DNA of 64,000 bases from the NCBI GenBank assembly GCA_020744225.1, contig JAGMWG010000001.1, positions 2,356,001 to 2,420,000 of the forward strand, given 5' to 3'. Positions within the stretch are counted from its first letter, which is position 1. The number at the start of each line of letters is the position of its first letter. Source of the DNA: Paraphoma chrysanthemicola. Lineage: Eukaryota > Ascomycota > Dothideomycetes > Pleosporales > Phaeosphaeriaceae. Position numbers and translations under genes: made by a program. The notes under the pieces are model-generated. The model did not search any database, was not told where the DNA came from, and saw only the letters and a list, made by a program, of their open reading frames with translations. Shown piece by piece: positions 33,746 to 45,300 of this stretch.

Positions 33746-34359
33746 GCGCATTTTGCTCCGAGTTTCTTATGGCGCGATTTCTTCCTGGGTCTTTTCACTT
33801 TGCAATGATAATGGGAGTCGGTCTGGGTCTGGGTTCATGGCTTTTCACGGGGTTTATACCAGAGCTGTATATTAGCTGGTCGCATTGAACGACCACTGGC
33901 TCATGAGCTGAATCGAGCGATTACACTTCAAACTTTTCCACCTCGATGATTGTTTTGCAAATTTTGGACTGACCGATAGATTTGTATGCGCAATTCCGCT
34001 TTGGCCAGTGCGAGTCGGTCGATGGCCGAACTGGGCGTGAAGTGTTATGGTCTCGGCGGCATCCTATTCTTTCTGCGACCACAGCAAACAGTGGGCAAGT
34101 GTGTATAGTCGTGGTATTTGCAGACGGCTATTTGGGACTTTGGCAGATAGTATGCAAAAGCTAGGTTCACGGAATGTCTTCAAAACATGCATGTCGACAC
34201 AGCTCCCAGATTGTCTTGCTCGCGTTGACACTGTGGTCAAAATTTGAGCATTGAGTGCGGTGGTGACGTGGTAAACACTCGGTCTTCACTTTGCTTGCGA
34301 TTGCAGCACTAATTATATGTACATGTTGTGTTCGTCCGTCAAAATGCCAGTCCTTCCCA
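33746..34359. other. Intergenic region, H2A 3' end to NDUFB9-like 3' end
   Basis: 614 bp between convergent genes. Nothing recognised beyond the presumed 3' UTRs. Confidence 0.5.
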
Positions 34360-34913
34360 CTACAAGACCATCTTAGGGGGAGCTGCGCCACTTTAGAAAA
34401 TGCAAGACAAATGGCTTTGAATGAGACTTACGATCCAATGTTGGGCAAGGCAGGTTGCGCTCGTACTTAGATCCTGTGAATTCCGTTAGCATAACCGTAT
34501 CCGCGGCCGGTCCGGATATGTATCCGATGGAGTGCAACGAACCTCCGGGTGCCGTGGGCGGGCGGTACGGGTCAGGATGCTTCCATTTCTCGAGTAGAGA
34601 CTCGGTCTCCTTGATCAGCTCCTGTCGGAATGCATCAGCACAGTTCTGCATCGGACACGTCGCAGAAGTTTCGACGGCCGCGTCGCAACTCTGGGAGACG
34701 CACCCTCTGCCGTCGCGGCTCTGTGATGTTCTTGTTTGCCTCAAACAAGCCCCGGATATATAGTGCCTGTCCGCGCCAGAGGTATCGGTGGACGCTCCAG
34801 TCGAGTGCGAGCTTGAGGGACCGCCGGTAGAGGCGTCTGTAGGTCTGTCAGTTGCTGTGCGTAGCGGGCAATTTGGGGACGGCAGCGCACAGGACGTGTA
34901 CTCTGGAACTCAT
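34360..34913 (-). CDS. NDUFB9: Complex I LYR subunit, NDUFB9/B22-like
   Basis: Five exons, 34913-34891, 34836-34704, 34621-34543, 34473-34432 and 34382-34360, sum to 300 bases (99 residues). Joins restore RLYRRSLKLALDW, the LYR motif, then RGQALYIRGLFEANK, ESLLEKWKHPDPY and GGSKYERNLPCP, all typical of NDUFB9. A perfect branch site, GCTAAC, precedes the third acceptor. By family it is an accessory subunit of mitochondrial NADH:ubiquinone oxidoreductase that binds the mitochondrial acyl carrier protein through its LYR helix. The 23-bp first exon (donor GTGCGC) is the least certain part but fits phase and family. Four introns in under 560 bp is dense. Confidence 0.87.
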
Positions 34914-35228
34914 GGTAACCCAGACCCGGTCTTTCGCATCGGTGTGTGAGGGAGTGTCGCGTGGTTGGAGGCGGCAATGCGTCGGCGTCGGAGGCGTGCA
35001 GTTGTTGGTGTCGAAGCTCTGATGCCGCCGCGGCTTGGCACGAGGTGCTGTGACGGAGGCGGTTTAGGCTGGGGAGCAGTTCTGACGTCCGTCCAACCGG
35101 AACACGCTGCCCTGCCATAATTGCAACTCAATCAATTCCCTCACATCCAATTCCTCCACCTCGAGGTTTCCTTCTTCTGCCCTTCATCCTCTCTTCTTCC
35201 GCGCGTGCACCCAGTTCAGCTGCCTGTC
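34914..35228. promoter_or_regulatory. Divergent promoter NDUFB9-like/KGD2
   Basis: 315 bp between start codons of two mitochondrial respiratory genes. CT-rich stretches precede KGD2. A chance open frame on the minus strand continues through it. Confidence 0.5.
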
Positions 35229-36899
35229 ATGTCTGGCCAGCAGTGTCTCCGCCGACTGCCCTGCGCCGTGCGCTCTGTGCCGGCCCTGCGCGCAGGTGCC
35301 AGAGCTGCGAACAGGATGTCCGCCGCGCGTAGCTACTCTGCCATCTCGAAAGCTACCTCTTCAGGGCTGCTCCGCCAGGCATCGAGGTATGTGCGCTCAT
35401 TTATTAGCTGTGTTCCATGCTAACATCCCTACAGGCGACCTGGGCAGCTCACAACGCAGCGCCTATGGAGCATCGAGCAGACGCGAAGTTATGGTAGGCA
35501 CACGATAACTTAACATGCTGTGGCGTGGCTAACTCTCACACAGCTGACACCGTGGTGAAGGTGCCACAGATGGCCGAGTCAATCACAGAAGGCACCCTGA
35601 AGCAGTGGTCGAAACGTGCGTGTGTCTATGCGCTGCGAAGCCGGCTCGGACTAACGATGCGCAGAGGTCGGCGACTACGTTGAGGCAGACGAAGAAATTG
35701 CGACCATCGAGACAGACAAGATCGATGTCTCCGTTAACGCACCCGAGGCTGGCACTATCAAGGAGTTCCTTGTCAACGAGGAGGACACTGTGACCGTAGG
35801 ACAGGACCTTGTCAAGCTCGAACTCGGTGGCGAACCATCAGGCGGAAAGAAAGAGGAGGCGTCCTCAGAAACCAAGGAGCCAGCATCAACAGAGCAGAAA
35901 ACCGCGTCGCAGCCATCGGGCGAGCAGGAACAGTCAAAACCAAGCGAGGAAAGCTCCCCGAAGCAGCCTGAGCCTGCAAAACAAGTGACGAAATCTGAGG
36001 ACCCCAAGCAGGAGCAGAAGCCCCAGCCGCCCAAGAAGGAAGCAAAATCTGCGCCGCCAAAGGAGGAACCAAAGCAAGCCCAGCCTGGCAGCCGTGACGA
36101 GCGTCGCGTAAGTCCCGAGACAGTCACGACACAAACATATGACTGACACAAACCACAGGTCAAGATGAACCGAATGCGCCTCCGCATTGCCGAGCGCTTG
36201 AAGCAGTCGCAGAACACCGCTGCCTCGCTAACCACGTTCAATGAGGTCGACATGTCTTCCATCATGGAATTCCGCAAGCTCTACAAGGATGAGATCCTCA
36301 AGAACAAGGGCGTAAAACTTGGCTTCATGTCTGCATTTTCGCGTGCCTGCATCCTCGCTATGCGTGACGTGCCAGCTGTCAATGCTTCCATTGAGGGCCC
36401 GAACGGTGGCGATACTATCGTCTACCGCGACTACGTCGACATCTCGGTAGCCGTTGCCACCGAAAAGGGCCTCGTCACCCCCGTTGTCCGGAATGCTGAG
36501 AGTCTCGACATGGTCGGCATTGAGTCAGCCATCGCGGAATTGGGCAAGAAGGCGCGCGATAACAAGCTCACCATTGAGGACATGGCCGGTGGAACTTTCA
36601 CCATCTCTAACGGTGGCGTTTTCGGAAGCCTGATGGGCACTCCAATCATCAATCTCCCGCAGACGGCAGTTCTGGGTCTGCACGCGATCAAGGACAAGCC
36701 AGTCGCAATTAATGGCAAGGTGGAGATTAGACCGGTATGTTCCGCTTCGCCTCTGACTGACTGATTGCAGCTAACAGCCTTGTAGATGATGTACCTCGCA
36801 CTCACATATGACCATAGGCTGCTTGATGGTCGGGAGGCTGTCACCTTCCTCGTCAAGATCAAGGAGTACATTGAGGATCCCAGGAAGATGTTACTTTAA
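35229..36899 (+). CDS. KGD2: Dihydrolipoamide succinyltransferase, E2 of 2-oxoglutarate dehydrogenase
   Basis: Six exons, 35229-35386, 35435-35493, 35544-35615, 35665-36107, 36159-36734 and 36786-36899, total 1422 bases (473 residues). An Arg/Ala/Ser-rich N-terminus is a mitochondrial presequence. The lipoyl domain has the modified Lys in ETDKIDV (about Lys115). A Pro/Lys/Glu/Ser-rich linker (about 165-220) replaces an E3-binding domain, as in yeast Kgd2. The catalytic domain runs from MNRMRLRIAERLKQSQ to the terminal DHRLLDG motif, with His446 and Asp450 as the acyltransferase residues. It transfers succinyl from E1 to CoA in the TCA cycle. Confidence 0.95.
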
Positions 36900-37859
36900 A
36901 TGTCGGGCAAGGAGCATTGCGCGACGTGGGATTTTACTCGCGGGTTTAGAGGCATGATTGTGCAGTAGTCTTGGGTTCTTGTACATGCGTGAGAGTGATT
37001 GAAAACCGAGCCTGGATAGTGTAGGGTGGTGTATGATATATGGTGGCTTGCATAATCAGCGTTTCTGTGTCCTTCGCGGCCGTCATCGATCTGTGCACCA
37101 GTACCCGTCATAGCATTTATTTTGGTGATCAAAATGAGCTCGTGGAAATGAGCGTCCGCTGAAGAGCATGTAGGCAAAAGCAGTCATCCCGATCTGCTTT
37201 TGATGTTCTTTACTTGAATTCCGGCCATTTACGTATCGTCTCACCGCCACCCCCGTCGAACAGCGGTACATACTGATGAACAAAATGCGATGAATCCGGT
37301 TTATAATTGGTGCTATTTGTGATTCGACATATTAGTATCGATTTTCTAAATTATGGAGACAGTAGGATAGGGCGTTGCTGCGTGTGATTTTTGTTCATGT
37401 TTTAGTTATGTGAATCAAAGCCCAAAAACCCATCGATGATTACATCGGGCAACACCCTACTTTAAAACTACATGCCACAAACTACTTGAAGACCACAACC
37501 ATGATACTAACCACAATTTCGCCATCGAATAAACTGTGCTTATAAGAGCTGACATCTCACAATATGCACACAGGAACGGGCTGATCACCACCAATACGCA
37601 CAGTTGAACTCTGCTAGACGTGAAAATTAATGACATGCACCTTGCATATCTGAGCGGAGGGGACTCGAGCAATTATCAACAAGCCTGCGTGTCCACAGAC
37701 CCGTACACATGCTGTTCGGTGATCACGAAGCCGATCGACGACCGATGTGATATCTCGTCATCGGACAAGCATATGAATTAGCATCTACCAACAGCTATCT
37801 TCAGACCGCAAACCTTCAAGAATGAAGTTGCGATCATTCCAGACCAAGATGCGTGCATA
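36900..37859. other. Intergenic region, KGD2 to GRC3 3' ends
   Basis: 960 bp between convergent genes. Moderately AT-rich, no transposon similarity, no RNA gene or credible ORF seen. Confidence 0.5.
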
Positions 37860-40009
37860 CTATGTCTTGAACTTGCGAACCCTTCGCATCATGTTCAGGT
37901 AGCCCATGTCGTACATCAATGACTTCCCTTCTACCCATGGAGTGGCCAAGGCACGATGAAAATTACCCCCATCCGTAAGGGCCGCGACATGTGCGTCTTC
38001 CATGAACGCCCACTCTGGAGTATCACAGCACCCCACAACAAAAATGGTACGTTCCGGGGATAGGCTGTAAAGCAGATCTTCGTGCAATTTTGGCACAAGA
38101 AGCTGTACCACCTTTCTCGCTATATCGAACCCACAAACAAGCACAGTGCATATCAACCTCGAGGTTCTCGGGTCCAGAGGCTCCACCATACCTGTATGTT
38201 CAGACTTTTGGAAGTATGGGACGCCAAATTTGCTTGTCCGAGGTAAGGAGGTATGAGGTGCTGGGATGGCAGACGAGGTCGACTCCACGATCTGCACTAT
38301 TGAGCCGCTCAATACGTGTACTAGTGACTGCGGCTCTACGGGCTCCGAGTAGAGGGCAAACCCAACAAAGTCTTGTACCCGCTCATTCGTCTCACCATAG
38401 CAGAACTCCCAAGGTACTTGGTCAGACATGGGCACATGCGACCATATCGGCAGACTTTCGTCGCTCGTGCCACTGCCTTGAAGATGAAACTGGGATTGCA
38501 TCTGCATTGCTCTCAGGTCAGCATCACTCCTCATTGAGGAGCATGATGGACTATGAGACGGTACTTCGTGAAAAGCTCCACGATATTGCAACGTTGTTGT
38601 TCGTATAGCCTGCATCTTAACGGCACTGTCAGTATCGATTATCTGATCGCCCATGTATATGACATGATGTGGTTTGAAAAGTGCGAGAAACCCCAAAAGC
38701 ATATTGATGCTTGATTCGTACACAGAGCCTGGTATGGTGATGAGTAGTGGCGTCGGCGAATTCTGCGACTGAAGACTCTTGTACTTCATGAAGAGATCTT
38801 CTGCACAGCTGCGGTAGTGTTCTTGGAAGTTCGAGAAATCCGATGGAATGGGATGCGAGCGAATTGTCTCCTTGCCATCCACACTTAGTGTTGAGGACGA
38901 TACGGAGAAATTTGCGAAACTGGGCCCGAGAATGAGCGATCTCGCTGCAACCAGCGATACCTGACCGTGGGGAGTGAACTCTGGCTTGGCAGGATCAAGA
39001 TCCAAGTGATAGACAACAGGAATGGGTCGAGCGGACTTGCCTTGGCCGGTGAGGTAGCGGTTCAAGAGCCGTCGTGTGAGAGTTGACTTGCCAGATTTCG
39101 GCGGCCCAATCGCCAAAACAATCGAAGTACTTTTAGCACATTCTTCAACCACGCGAAGCCAATCTTCGGGTGTTGTCTCGGGGCCTATGGGTCGAGCTAG
39201 GGGATCTGCGTTCGATTCTGTTATCTACTGTACTTGTCAACGATGCACCCTACTAGACTAGCTACTACCGCAGTGGGTGCTACAGTTGCATTTCGCGGAA
39301 GCCAAATACTTACAATGCTGAATGATCGAGCAACCCCAGTAGGCCCGTGAACGTTCCATATGTCCGCGTACAGCGGACTGAGGCAGGCGAGAGTTGTTGG
39401 CCCGTTCCAATTGGTAAATTCCACGTGGCTCACAGTGTCCAATGCCCTGATTTTAGATATTGGGTGTGTTGCAGGTACACATGATGCATAGGCTAGATCC
39501 TTAGTTCCATTGCGCGAGAGCACACCAATGTTGGCACCGTTGATATTAATGGCCCCTTTCAACACCTTGAACCGGAATGTCCCGACCAGAGAAATGGTCG
39601 TGTGCTTGCTTAATTTCACGGTGAGACTAGACTCATTGGCTGACAGAATGTTCTGAGGTTCGTTGCGCCAACTGCAGAGTTTCAGGTTACGTTGAACAAT
39701 GACGGGCTCCTCGTCCGAATCAGACTCTTCAAGGCCAGCAAGGCCAGGTATTGGCGTGGCCTGCAAGGAGATTTGGGGGTGCGGCACCGGCTCGACGGTG
39801 TGCTCTGGGGTGACAATACTCCTGGCAGAAGCATCTGCTCTAAGTCGTGCTGCGGCAATGGCACTCAAGGGCTTTGCAAGAGTGGTTGGGGTGCCTGCAA
39901 CTGTGGTCAACGTTTGTGCCACAACACATATATGAGAGGTCGGCATACTCGCGCAAGGCACCTGGCTCTCCGCATCTACTGCCGCAACTCTCCTTCTCTT
40001 GCCTGGCAT
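37860..40009 (-). CDS. GRC3: Grc3/Nol9-type polynucleotide 5'-hydroxyl kinase
   Basis: Exons 40009-39314 and 39224-37860 give 686 residues; the next upstream initiator-like codon is TTG, so ATG at 40009 is used. The Walker A loop GPPKSGKST is at about 272-280, followed by HLDLDPAKPEF, a Walker-B-like segment. The N-terminal region is a linker plus a beta-rich domain, as in Grc3/Clp1 proteins. In yeast, Grc3 phosphorylates the 5'-OH left by Las1 cleavage of ITS2 during 25S rRNA maturation, and it also affects Pol I termination. The intron donor is GTAAGT; the acceptor chosen (TAG before ATAACAG) keeps phase, while AACAG seven bases later would not. Confidence 0.87.
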
Positions 40010-40207
40010 ACTGACGTGTTGTGCACAAGCTGCAAGGTCGGCCTGGAACAACGGGTGTGCTGGGAATAAATCAGACTCTAGGTGCTAGTGCGCATATAGA
40101 CTAGTCTGAGCGGCTCATGCATGGCGGGAGAGATCCCTGTCCACTGCCGACAAAAAGTTGCTGCGTCTGCAACCCGCGCGCGCATGCGACATGGACACAC
40201 GCGCACC
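40010..40207. promoter_or_regulatory. Compact divergent promoter GRC3/RPA34
   Basis: Only 198 bp (or 111 bp if RPA34 starts at 40121) separate two nucleolar genes on opposite strands. Two ATGs upstream of 40208 are in the RPA34 frame. Confidence 0.55.
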
Positions 40208-41626
40208 ATGAAGCAAGTCAAACGAACGCCAGTGCCGCTTCCAGGCTCTAGACCGAGGGCGCAACCCAAGGACACACCTGTGAAGGCTCCATTGAGCCTA
40301 GAATTCGTTGGCAGCGACGACGATTCAGCAGCCGACAACCAGCGAAAGCCGGAGAAGGCAGAGAAGCCAAAAACCAACATAGCCATCCACCGACCGAATG
40401 GAGCCACTAAAGTGAAGGCAAAGGTGGTAGCAAAGAACTCGTCTACTTTGAAAGCGGCCGCGAAGCCAAAATCTGCATCCAAAGCACCATCGTTGCAGCC
40501 TGTCAAGACTGCGGCACCGGCGGCGCAGCATTCGAGCTCAGATGATACAGACGACAGCGATGCATCCGAAGAACCAGCAGCAACAGCATCAGCAGCAACA
40601 GCACAGCAGAAGGCGTCTCAAAACAAAACCACACAACCAGCCATGAGCGACAGCGCCTCGGACAGCTCAAGTGACGAGTCCAATGCAACCGAACCACCAC
40701 AACAGTCGGCGCAGAAACCTTCCAACCTGTATGTTTGTAGCGTGTTGTTAGGAGAGAGTATGTACTGATTTAAGAATAGACCAACACAGTCGGTGCACGC
40801 TGGAACTCACGCTGTCGAGTTTCGACCTGTACAGGATTACACCCCCCCCAAAGGCTTCAACCCCGTGCCTGTAAACCACAAGACCATGTCCCAGTCCGCA
40901 CACATCTTCGACGCACTCCACGGGAAGCAAGTATGGCACATTAGCGCCCCTGCAGGTATTTCAATAAAGGAACTGAAAGAGATCGCACTGGAGCGTGCCA
41001 TGAAGGGTGAGGCGATATTAGATCACAAAGGCACGAGCTACGGCTTTCGTAGGTCAGAGCACGGCGAGGACACTGCATGCGAGGTGTTGGTGCCGCAGCA
41101 GAATGGTTACAAGTGTGGTAGGTCATCTGGCGCTGCGCATGAAGCTTCGCGCTGATGTTGAGCAGTGAATTCTCGCGTTTCGCAAACGCTGCACCTTCAC
41201 GCAGTCGTGCAGCTTCCGGAATTGAGTTCGAAGCAGGCAGACCCGAACCTGGGCTCGGAGGCGGCAGCATCCATCACAAGATCTACCATTCGCGCGCCCC
41301 GCCTGCAGCTCAAAGGTCTTAAGATGCGCTTCCGCCCCTCTGGATCTGGTGGCGGTGACCTTGGTACGCTTGGCGATTCGGAAAGCGAGGCCGAACCACA
41401 CAAGGATACGGCAGGGCTGGGTATGTCCGATGAGCTCAATTTACCCTCGAGGCCACGGAAGGACAAGAGAAAACACGCCGAAACGAACGGGGATGCGAGG
41501 ACAGAGTCACCCGCAAGGAAACATAAGAAACATCGAACTCCGGAGGAAGCCAGAAAAAGAGAGGAAGCAAAGAGAGCCAAGAAAGAAAAGAAGCGGGCGC
41601 ACGAAGCAGCTCGAGCACAGTCTTGA
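40208..41626 (+). CDS. RPA34: RNA polymerase I subunit Rpa34-like
   Basis: Exons 40208-40728, 40780-41117 and 41166-41626 give 439 residues (468 if the in-frame ATG at 40121 is used). The N-terminal ~170 residues are low-complexity Ser/Asp/Ala/Lys-rich. The middle holds the compact dimerisation domain (VWHISAPAGISIKELKEIAL, KGTSYGFR, YKCVNSRVSQTLHL), as in Pfam RNA_pol_I_A34 proteins. The C-terminal ~60 residues are strongly basic (KHKKHRTPEEARKREEAKR), as in Rpa34.5. With Rpa49 it forms the TFIIF-like heterodimer of Pol I. Start choice is uncertain; the domain assignment is good. Confidence 0.82.
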
Positions 41627-42376
41627 TAATGCATCAATTTGCATCTGATTGCGAACCAGTAGCGAACACTGGGTAAGACATAGGGTGCAGCGCGGCAAGT
41701 GCACTTCAGCCATCCGCAAGTTTGCAACGACACGGAGGATTTGTGACCCGTGATTTGGCAACTGGACGGAGACTTCCTGTAGCATCAATTTTGTGGCTGG
41801 TGTAACGCCAGCGATGTGAATAACGTGTACACATCCATGGTCAACGAGCTGGAACATATCCTCGAGCAGATTGCGCTCGGGACGGGCTGGTTTTGGTGCA
41901 CAATGCGTCCACTTTCCTTCTTGATGCACGGTGAAGGGGCATGCACAGTCGGACCGAGGACGCGTCGCGTTGAGACGAGAAGACTGACTCAATCGGTCTG
42001 CAGGCGCATAGGACAACAGAGTGGAATAGACCTCGACTATATAGATAAACTCAGAATGACGAATTCGATCGCGGAGACCCAAATGCGATGGTGGAGTGCC
42101 TACTAGGCCTGGGCGCCCCTCGGACAGCTAGAAGCCGTTGTGGCCGTCGTCATAACTGTGCAACTGTTTTGAGTGGCCCGTGCCATGTCGTTGGTTGTCT
42201 AGCGTGCGAGCGTGTGTTGTCGAGCGCGACTGCAGCACAGTACGGAGTCACAGTGCTTTTGCGACGCTCGACTTGACCGCCGCGCCGACGCTTCCCCCCC
42301 AATATGTGTATGAGCAGCCATCGAATTCACTCACACCGACGCGACTGCAATCAACGTTGCGCTCGCACCTACCCAA
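41627..42376. other. Intergenic region upstream of the MTOC protein gene
   Basis: 750 bp; a CT-rich and C-run segment (about 42280-42300) lies just before the start codon. No other feature seen. Confidence 0.45.
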
Positions 42377-45300
42377 ATGGAGGCTGCAACTAGCGCTCCT
42401 GCCTCGACCCCAGAGGCGGCCCAAACAGTCGCGGTTGATGCCAAACCGTCGTCCTCCCCACCAGCGCCTGGCGCTCCAGACCACATGGCGCCTGATGTGT
42501 CCGAATCCGAGGATGTCAAGACGTTCGATCTGCCGGACTCGGACCTGCCACCCGTACCCACCGACGATGGCGACAGTTTCCTACAGCAGGACTTCAAGGA
42601 GGGCATTGCGCCGGGCGATGGCAGTGTGCTTATGGATCGTGAGATGAAGCGCCAGCTGCTGGACATCGAGTCGAGCTTTCTGCCCGAAGCGTCGGCGCAG
42701 ATGGAGCCAGCGGAAGGCCGTGCAGGAGCAGACGACACCTATCTGTTTGGGGGCTCGCCAGGGAACGCTCGCCCCTCGCCCCAGAAGTCACAGGCAGACG
42801 CAGAACTGCAAAGAGTCATGGCGAATCTGGAAGAAATGACGAAGCCTAAGAAGAAGCCCAAAAAGCTCGAGGTGCGCGGCGGCACCACTCCGACGAAGGC
42901 AAAAGCTGGCGCTGGCCAAGATTCAGAATCCTCCATCTTGTCCGACGAGCCTCCAACCCCAGCGGACGCCTACAAGACACCGGCGGCGCGGCGACTAGAC
43001 TTTGAATCAGAAGAGTCGCTGGACGGCGGAGCTCCCACATCAGAGGCTGCCCCATCCTCGCCGACGGCGGATGCTGCAAAGCGAAGTAGATCGCGGGTAG
43101 GGACGGGAGGCGCGACCAAGCCTGAGCCTTACCAGAAGAACAGCGAGCCGCACAGCCCAACAAACGATGCCCCTGTAACAGCAAGTGTAGGGCAAAAGGA
43201 CATCGATCTTTCTCAGCGACCAACGTCCAGTGCCTCGACCGTAAAGGCTCCCGATTTCTCCCAACTCGAAGAAGGCTCATCTCTCCTTACGTCTGACCAC
43301 GAACTCAGCATGGAGAACATACAGGTCCCGCAGCAAACCTCCGCAGTGGCCTCACCGAGGCCGAGAAAACGACCTAGCTTTCTTCAAAACCGTCATTCGA
43401 GCCAGCGGTCGTCCGTTTCCTCTTTCACGAACCGCTCAGACGTATCCGGAGACGGTGCAAGTACAGCCAGTCTAGGTGCAGACTATGCCTTGCAAACAGG
43501 AGGCGCAGTGCCTCGCTCGGTGCCGCATAGAGGCAGCTTGGGACTGTCCAGATTGCCCAGTCTGGGTAGCATCGCGTCGTCAATGTCAGGCTACAGTGAC
43601 ACGAATCCGTGGGAGAAGCATCGAAGCATCAGTTCGCATTCTTTGTCTGGACTATTGCACCCTGACGGCAACCTTGGCCGACTCGAAGAAGAGAACCTAA
43701 GCACTGCGACCCCTCCGGAAACGCCGCGAGCTCCAAGCGTCCAGCCCTTGGCTCCTACAGACACTGTAATCGCTAGGCACGTACAGGACATCCAGGTCCC
43801 GGACACCATTGCGCGCGAATTCCGCGCAAAGCATTCGCGCTCACCAGACAAACGACACATGGCGACTCCTTTCACCCGCAGTAAACACAATCTCACGCTC
43901 AAGGAGCAAAACAGCAAGATCGATAAGCTCAGCAAGGAGAATTTCGACCTCAAGCTCAAGATACATTTCCTGGACCAGGCCCTACAGAATCGCTCAGATG
44001 AAGGCGTCAAAGACATGATCTCCAAAAATGTGCAGTTGCAGACGGATCTTGCCACTGAAAAGAAAGAGACCCAATCCCTGCGTAAGAAGATCAAGGATTT
44101 AGAGCGGAGACTTAAAGCGCATGAAGAGGGCCTTATTCCCCCCAAAGAAGCAGGCAGTGGTTCTGAGGACGAGAAGAGTGATCGATCATCTCGAGAAGCC
44201 GAGCTTGAGGAAGAGATTGAATTCTTGCGAGAACGCCTCGAAAGCACAGAGACAATAATTGAGCAATGGCAACAAGAAGCTTTACAAAAAGAGGCCGATA
44301 ACAGGCGCATGGCAGACTACATCAAGACGATGCGTGAGAAGAGTCCCTCCGGCGAATCTGCCGGCCTTGACGAGGCGATCAACATGTGGAAGGAAGATTT
44401 CGAGGACGAACGCGCTAGGCGAGAGCAAGTTGAGACCCGGTGTCAGCAGGCTGAAACAGAGAGCGAAGTTCTTCGTGCTGAGGTCCAACGTTTGAAAGAG
44501 CAGAACACGCAATTGCAGCAGCATTCTCATGCGAATCATCACATCAACAAGATCTACAGCAGCACACGCCGAATTCAACAATCCTTCACATCTCGTTCTC
44601 ATTCAGGCTCTGACGGCAATGAGCAAGCGCCTTCACTTTCTAATGGAGGGACAAGTGGCACCTTAGTGGAGCAGATACAGAGCGATAACGACAGGCTACA
44701 ACGTGACTTGCATGCCCAAGTTTCCATGCTAACATCACGAAACCGAGAGAATCTGCGGTTAAGGGAAGAGAATGAAGGTTTGAAGTTGACCATACGTCGA
44801 GGAGATGCTGGGTCTATCGCTGGTGATAGCATCTTGGAACGATCAATATCCCGCAATCACATGAGATCTGTCTCGAGGGCGAGCGGCGGAACGCGGACAA
44901 CCCAGCTGAGTGATCCAGAGCGGGAAGATCTCGAAACGAAGTACGCCGCGCTGCGAGACGAGCTCTCGCAACTGAAATTGTCCTACAAGGAGCTCGACGA
45001 CCAGCTTAACGGCCACTTGGATATGCTTGAGACCGCAGAGAACAAGATCGCTGAACTAGAAAAGGAGGTAGACGCTTCCACCGAAGATCTGCAAGCCCTG
45101 TCAATCGAACGAGACGAAGCATTAGAGATGCTGCAGGACAAGGAACAAGACTGCGAAGAGTTGAGACAGGAGGCGCTTGACACGGTACAGAGGCTTGAAA
45201 ATGAGCTGGAGCAGAAAAATCAAGAGCGGGAGAGGCTCATTATTGACCTTGAGAACACGAACGAAGATTTCATCGCCCTACAACAGGAAATGAAGAACGT

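Noticed and set aside
34741..35118. Minus-strand ORF starting MAGQRVPVG upstream of the NDUFB9-like gene
   Set aside because: It could have been a mitochondrial N-terminus, but splicing from ATG 34913 with a 23-base exon gives the family sequence in phase, whereas this frame needs an unsupported donor.
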